Notes under the pieces: generated by a model | What the model saw: only the letters and a program-made list of their open reading frames with translations | Database searches by the model: none | Told to the model about the DNA's origin: nothing | Program-made: the position numbers and the translations under genes | Source: Actinophytocola gossypii | GTDB lineage: Bacteria > Actinomycetota > Actinomycetes > Mycobacteriales > Pseudonocardiaceae | Length of the DNA stretch: 64,000 nucleotides | Reading direction: 5' to 3' | Assembly (NCBI RefSeq): GCF_025165815.1 | Contig: NZ_JAFFZE010000022.1 | Span: forward strand, 1-64,000 | Part shown: positions 60,167 to 64,000 of the stretch, one piece after another | Layout: the number at the start of each line of letters is the position of its first letter | Position numbering within the stretch: the first letter of the stretch is position 1

Positions 60167-61723
60167 GTGCCTCTGCTGCGCCGCCTGCCGGTGGCAGCGG
60201 TCAGCGCCATGATGCTCGCGACCAACCTGGTCACCACCGGGATGGCCGCGACAGCGCAACCACTCGACGAGCGCCCGGCCTGTTCGGACTCCCGTCCCGA
60301 GTTGCGCTATCTGGTGCTGTTCGACGACGGGACGACCCGGCCCGCGGCGTCCGCGGAGGTCGACGCGGCGTGTGGCCGGCTGACCGGGTACTACCCGCAG
60401 ATCGCGGTCGCGGTCGCCACCTCCGCCGACCCCCGGTTCGACGAGCGGCTCGGCACCGACCGGGCGTTCAGCGCGCAGCGGGTGGTGGAGTCGCAGCAGG
60501 GCCCGGACCAGCACGACGACGGGGCCGAGTCCACCAAGTCGTTGGTCACCGCGAAGCCGGAGGCCGTGTCGACGGTGGACCGCACCGGCGAACAGTGGGA
60601 CATGACGCTCATCGGCGCGGACCGGGCGCGGCGGATCGACCAGGGCAGCAGGGACGTCGTGGTCGGCGTACTGGACTCCGGGGTCGACCCGAACCATCCG
60701 GACCTGCGGAACGCGCTGGCGCCGTCGCTGTCCGCGGGCTGCCTGTCCGGGGTGGCCGACACGTCCCGCGCGGCCTGGGTGCCGACAGTGTCACCGCACG
60801 GCACGCACGTGGCGGGCACGATCGCGGCCGCGGACGACGGCCGGGGCACCGCCGGGGTCGCGCCCGGCGTGCGGGTCGCCTCGGTGAAGGTCGTCGACGA
60901 CGAGGGGTTCATCTTCCCTGAGTACGCGGTGTGCGGGCTGATGTGGGCCAGCGCGAACAAGATGGCGGTGACCAACAACAGCTACTTCGTCGACCCGTGG
61001 CTGATGACCTGCAACCGGGACAGCGAGCACGTCGTGTTCGAGGCGGTCCGCCGGGCGGTGGACCACGCCACCCGGGAGGGCGTGCTGACCGTGGCCGCGG
61101 CCACCAACGAGGGCGTCGACCTCGCCGACCCCGAGGGCCGCACGGACGAGTCCCGCACGCTGGACGCGAGCTGCAAGGTGCTGCCGGCCGGGCTGCGGGG
61201 CGTGGTCGCGGTGTCGGCGGTCGGCGAGGACGAGCTGAAGTCCGGCTACAGCTCCTACGGGCTCGGCGTGATCGACGTGGCGGCCCCCGGCGGGGAGCCG
61301 AAGGACGTGGTGCCGTCCGACTCGGAGACGGCCACCGAGCGCGAGGACGGCTGCGTGCTGTCGACGGTCCCGGACGGGTACGACCGGCTGTGCGGAACGT
61401 CGATGGCGGCCCCGCACGTGAGCGGGGTGGCGGCGCTGCTGGCCGGGGAGCACCCGGAGGCGTCCCCGAAGGCGCTGACCCGGATGCTGACCGAACAGGC
61501 CGACGAGGTGGCCTGCCCGGCCGACTACGACCTGGACGGAACCGGGGCGCAGGACGCCTACTGCGAGGGGTACGAGCAGTACAACGGGTTCTACGGGCAC
61601 GGGGTGGTCGACGCCGAGGCCGCGCTGACCTCGGACGCCGGGGTCTCGCCGGAGCCCGAGGTCTCGGGCTCCGGCGACCAGGACTCCGGTGCGGGCGCCG
61701 GCTCAGACCGGGGTGAGCGGTAG
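60167..61723 (+). CDS. Secreted subtilisin-like (S8) serine protease
   Basis: A 518-residue protease. The signal peptide ends near residue 30 (GMAATA). A propeptide-like part (about 35-150) includes YLVLFDDGTTRPAASAEVDA. The catalytic triad: Asp in GVLDSGVDPNHPDL, His in SPHGTHVAGTIA, Ser in CGTSMAAPHVSG, plus the oxyanion Asn in VTNNSYF. Paired cysteines suggest disulfides. The C-terminal tail is Ser/Gly/Asp-rich. GTG 60167 follows GGAGG. It is inserted on the opposite strand between two radical-SAM-linked genes and its 3' end overlaps the next gene by 21 bp. Confidence 0.92.
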   Translation: MPLLRRLPVAAVSAMMLATNLVTTGMAATAQPLDERPACSDSRPELRYLVLFDDGTTRPAASAEVDAACGRLTGYYPQIAVAVATSADPRFDERLGTDRAFSAQRVVESQQGPDQHDDGAESTKSLVTAKPEAVSTVDRTGEQWDMTLIGADRARRIDQGSRDVVVGVLDSGVDPNHPDLRNALAPSLSAGCLSGVADTSRAAWVPTVSPHGTHVAGTIAAADDGRGTAGVAPGVRVASVKVVDDEGFIFPEYAVCGLMWASANKMAVTNNSYFVDPWLMTCNRDSEHVVFEAVRRAVDHATREGVLTVAAATNEGVDLADPEGRTDESRTLDASCKVLPAGLRGVVAVSAVGEDELKSGYSSYGLGVIDVAAPGGEPKDVVPSDSETATEREDGCVLSTVPDGYDRLCGTSMAAPHVSGVAALLAGEHPEASPKALTRMLTEQADEVACPADYDLDGTGAQDAYCEGYEQYNGFYGHGVVDAEAALTSDAGVSPEPEVSGSGDQDSGAGAGSDRGER

Positions 61724-63619
61724 GAGCTTGCGGCCGGTGGGCCCGATCTCGATGTCGGTGCCCATGGCGGGGCAGACGCCGCAGTCGAAGCACGGGGTCC
61801 AGCGGCAGTCCTCCAGCTCCCGCTCGTCGAGGGCGTCCTGCCAGTCGTCCCAGAGCCAGGTCTTGTCCAGGCCGGAGTCCAGGTGGTCCCAGGGCAGGAC
61901 CTCCTCCTCGGTGCGCTCCCGCGTGGTGAACCAGGCGAGGCTGACACCGAGGGGCTCCAGCTCGGCGGCCGCGGCGCCGGTCCAGCGCTCGTAGGAGAAG
62001 TGCTCGCTCCAGCCGTCGAACCGGCCGCCCTCGCGCCACACGCGCTCGATGACCCGGCCGACGCGGCGGTCGCCCCGGGACAGCAGGCCCTCGATCAGGC
62101 TGGGCTTGCCGTCGTGGTAGCGCATGCCGATGTTGCGGCCGACGCTCCGGTCGGAGTTGACCGCCTCGCGGAGCTTGCGCAGCCGGTCGTCGACGGTGTC
62201 CGGGTCGCACTGGGCGGCCCACTGGAACGGGGTGTGCGGCTTGGGCACGAACCCGCCGATGGAGACCGTGCAGCGGATGTCCTTGCGGCCGCTGGCCTCC
62301 CGGCCGGCGCGGATGACCTCCTTGGCCATCGCGGCGATCTGCAGGACGTCGTCGTCGGTCTCGGTGGGCAGGCCGCACATGAAGTACAGCTTGACCTGGC
62401 GCCAGCCGTTGGCGTAGGCGGCGCTGACCGTGCGGATCAGGTCCTCCTCGGACACCATCTTGTTGATCACGCGCCGGATCCGCTCGCTGCCGCCCTCCGG
62501 GGCGAAGGTGAGGCCGGAGCGGCGGCCGTTGCGGGACAGCTCGTTGGCCAGGTCGATGTTGAACGCGTCCACCCGGGTGGACGGCAGCGACAGGCCGGTG
62601 TTGGTGCCCTCGTAGCGGTCGGCGAGGCCCTTGGTGACCTCGGCGATCTCGGAGTGGTCCGCGCTGGACAGCGACAGCAGGCCGACCTCTTCGAAGCCAC
62701 TGGCGTCGAGGCCGCGCCGGACCATCTCGCCGATTCCCTCGATCGAGCGTTCGCGCACCGGACGGGTGATCATGCCGGCCTGGCAGAACCGGCAGCCGCG
62801 GGTGCAGCCGCGGAAGATCTCGACGCTCATCCGCTCGTGCACGCTCTCCGCGAGCGGGACCAGCGGCTGCTTCGGGTAGGGCCAGGCGTCGAGGTCCATG
62901 GTGGTGCGCTTGGCGACCCGCTCGGGGATCCGGTCGCGGTTGGGCGTGACGTGCGCGAGGCCGCCGTCGTCGAGGTAGCCGACGTCGTAGAAGCGGGGCA
63001 CGTAGACGCTGCCGGTCTCGGCGAGGCGGGTGAGGATCTCGTCGCGGCCACCCGGGCGGCCCTCGTCCTTCCAGGCGCGGACCAGGTCGGTGATCTCCAG
63101 CACGGCCTCCTCGCCGTCACCGAGGACGGCGGCGTCGAGGAAGTCGGCGATCGGCTCCGGGTTGAACGCGGCGTGACCACCAGCGACCACGATCGGGTGA
63201 TCGTCGGTGCGGTCGGCGGCGTGCAGCGGGATGCCGGCGAGGTCGAGCGCGTTCAGCAGGTTCGTGTAGCCCAGCTCGGTGGCGAAGCTGACGCCGAGCA
63301 GGTCGAACGCGCCGACCGGGCGGTGCCCGTCGACGGTGAACTGGGGGACGTCGTGCTCGCGCATCAGCGCCTCGAGGTCCGGCCAGACCGCGTAGGTGCG
63401 CTCGGCGAGGACGTCGGGGCGCTCGTTGAGCACCTCGTAGAGGATCATGACGCCCTGGTTGGGCAGCCCGACCTCGTACGCGTCGGGGTACATCAGCGCC
63501 CAGCGGACGGTCGTGGCGTCCCAGTCCTTGACGGTCGAGTTGAGCTCCCCGCCTACGTACTGGACCGGCTTGGACACCCTCGGCAACAACGGCTCGAGCC
63601 TGGGAAAGACGGACTCCAT
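61703..63619 (-). CDS. TIGR03960-family B12-binding-domain radical SAM protein
   Basis: A 638-residue protein. An N-terminal B12-binding-like fold (about 30-220; MYPDAYEVGLPNQGVMILYE) precedes the radical SAM domain, whose cluster cysteines are in RGCTRGCRFCQAGM. A C-terminal extension ends with CFDCGVCPAMG, a possible second cluster. Works with the TIGR03936 protein in an uncharacterised modification. ATG 63619. A -10-like TAGGCT (complement of 63630-63635) suggests a leader of only a few bases. Confidence 0.92.
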   Translation of the reverse strand: MESVFPRLEPLLPRVSKPVQYVGGELNSTVKDWDATTVRWALMYPDAYEVGLPNQGVMILYEVLNERPDVLAERTYAVWPDLEALMREHDVPQFTVDGHRPVGAFDLLGVSFATELGYTNLLNALDLAGIPLHAADRTDDHPIVVAGGHAAFNPEPIADFLDAAVLGDGEEAVLEITDLVRAWKDEGRPGGRDEILTRLAETGSVYVPRFYDVGYLDDGGLAHVTPNRDRIPERVAKRTTMDLDAWPYPKQPLVPLAESVHERMSVEIFRGCTRGCRFCQAGMITRPVRERSIEGIGEMVRRGLDASGFEEVGLLSLSSADHSEIAEVTKGLADRYEGTNTGLSLPSTRVDAFNIDLANELSRNGRRSGLTFAPEGGSERIRRVINKMVSEEDLIRTVSAAYANGWRQVKLYFMCGLPTETDDDVLQIAAMAKEVIRAGREASGRKDIRCTVSIGGFVPKPHTPFQWAAQCDPDTVDDRLRKLREAVNSDRSVGRNIGMRYHDGKPSLIEGLLSRGDRRVGRVIERVWREGGRFDGWSEHFSYERWTGAAAAELEPLGVSLAWFTTRERTEEEVLPWDHLDSGLDKTWLWDDWQDALDERELEDCRWTPCFDCGVCPAMGTDIEIGPTGRKLLPLTPV

Positions 63620-63701
63620 AATGTCGTCGAGCCTAACCCGCCCGGGTGGCCGGGGCTGGTGCGGTGGCGGGGCAGCGCGCGGAGCAGGGGACCGATCCGG
63701 G

Positions 63702-63890
63702 TCACGCGGCGCGCCGCACCGCCTCCTCGGCGGCGATCTCGGCCAGCAGGTCGCTCCACACCAGGCCGCGCGCCAACTGCGGCGCCCCCTCCGGCCGCTC
63801 GCTGAACAGCACCCCGGTCTCGTCGTCGGCCACCGGCCACACCGGTCGACGGACGTCTCGCGGCCGGTTGGGGTCCGGGTGGTTCGTCAT
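63702..63890 (-). CDS. Small hypothetical protein
   Basis: A 62-residue protein starting MTNHPDPNRPRDVRRPVWP and ending with a short acidic helix (LLAEIAAEEAVRRAA). No domain is recognised. ATG 63890 follows GGGAGGGG, a strong ribosome site, and its coding bias is normal. It lies 82 bp upstream of the radical SAM gene on the same strand, but that gene seems to have its own promoter. The last 110 bp of the window to the right hold no further recognisable gene. Confidence 0.65.
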   Translation of the reverse strand: MTNHPDPNRPRDVRRPVWPVADDETGVLFSERPEGAPQLARGLVWSDLLAEIAAEEAVRRAA

Positions 63891-64000
63891 CTGCCCCTCC
63901 CACGGGTGATCGGTTCTGGCTCCCCAGACTGGCACCCGTCGCGCGACAAATCTTCTCCCGAAATGCGTAGCCGGAAAACACCGCCCGCAATTCTTCCAAA

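Noticed and set aside
63553-63999. Leftward frame at the right edge starting near 63999 (EELRAVFSGYAFREK).
   Set aside because: It runs out of frame through the small gene at 63702-63890 and into Arg/Gly-rich shadow; no support for coding.

Overview
The window is high-GC actinobacterial chromosome, most likely from the Pseudonocardiales (Saccharothrix/Lentzea/Amycolatopsis type). The signs are strong G/C bias in third codon positions, frequent GTG/TTG starts, many ATGA/GTGA start-stop overlaps, TANNNT-only (often leaderless) promoters, and actinobacterial marker sets. The housekeeping backbone follows the gene order I recall for the M. tuberculosis Rv2391-Rv2444c region: sirA/cysH/CbiX-type chelatase, lepA, rpsT, holA, comEC, comEA, degV, octT, gpgP, rsfS, nadD, proB, obg, rpmA, rplU, rne. 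Accessory genes are inserted between these blocks. No rRNA, tRNA or CRISPR array was recognised.

Layout. 1-5.5 kb: the right end of an IS256-type element cuts a lipoprotein gene. Next come ESX/type VII-like small proteins, a three-gene signalling module (histidine kinase, degenerate kinase-like membrane protein, LuxR-type response regulator) and a YbaB-like gene. 5.5-11.4 kb: the assimilatory sulfate reduction operon (leader peptide, sulfite reductase, zinc-ribbon protein, cysH, cysD, cysN, sirohydrochlorin chelatase). 11.4-17.1 kb: assorted genes including a methionine aminopeptidase divergent from an XRE regulator, and a membrane-anchored barstar-like protein. 17.1-20 kb: a second copy of the three-gene signalling module. 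20-25.7 kb: a Uma2-like protein, a decayed SARP/AfsR-type regulator, and surface/lipoproteins, with a duplicated lepA 3' end plus terminator flanking one gene.

25.7-34.2 kb: lepA and an iron-regulated heme uptake and degradation locus. hmuO-hmuT-hmuU-hmuV reads leftward and two surface proteins, one with two HtaA domains, read rightward; two overlapping DtxR/IdeR-type boxes sit between them. 34.2-38.6 kb: ccdA with a TlpA-like thioredoxin, a small regulator with a methyltransferase, a DUF5666-like protein, and an SPFH/ribbon-helix-helix pair. 38.6-48.8 kb: rpsT with a structured leader, holA, SAM riboswitch-thrC, comEC-comEA (two DnaA boxes upstream), degV, octT, gpgP, rsfS, nadD. 48.9-51.0 kb: a RecQ-phosphoribosyltransferase fusion behind a PafBC-type DNA-damage promoter. 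51.0-51.8 kb: a non-coding 13-bp minisatellite. 51.8-64 kb: proB, obg, rpmA, rplU, rne, two radical-SAM-linked genes separated by a secreted subtilase, and a small conserved-looking protein.

Functional links. The sulfur operon makes sulfide and includes the chelatase that completes siroheme for its own sulfite reductase. The heme locus binds heme at the surface, imports it and releases its iron, controlled by iron. comEC/comEA form the DNA-uptake channel. octT and gpgP belong to methylglucose lipopolysaccharide synthesis. The two signalling modules are paralogues; their invariant pairing of a true kinase with a kinase-like protein lacking the phospho-acceptor histidine is the best candidate here for a little-described system. 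Gene functions are read from motifs and remembered families; no database search was run.
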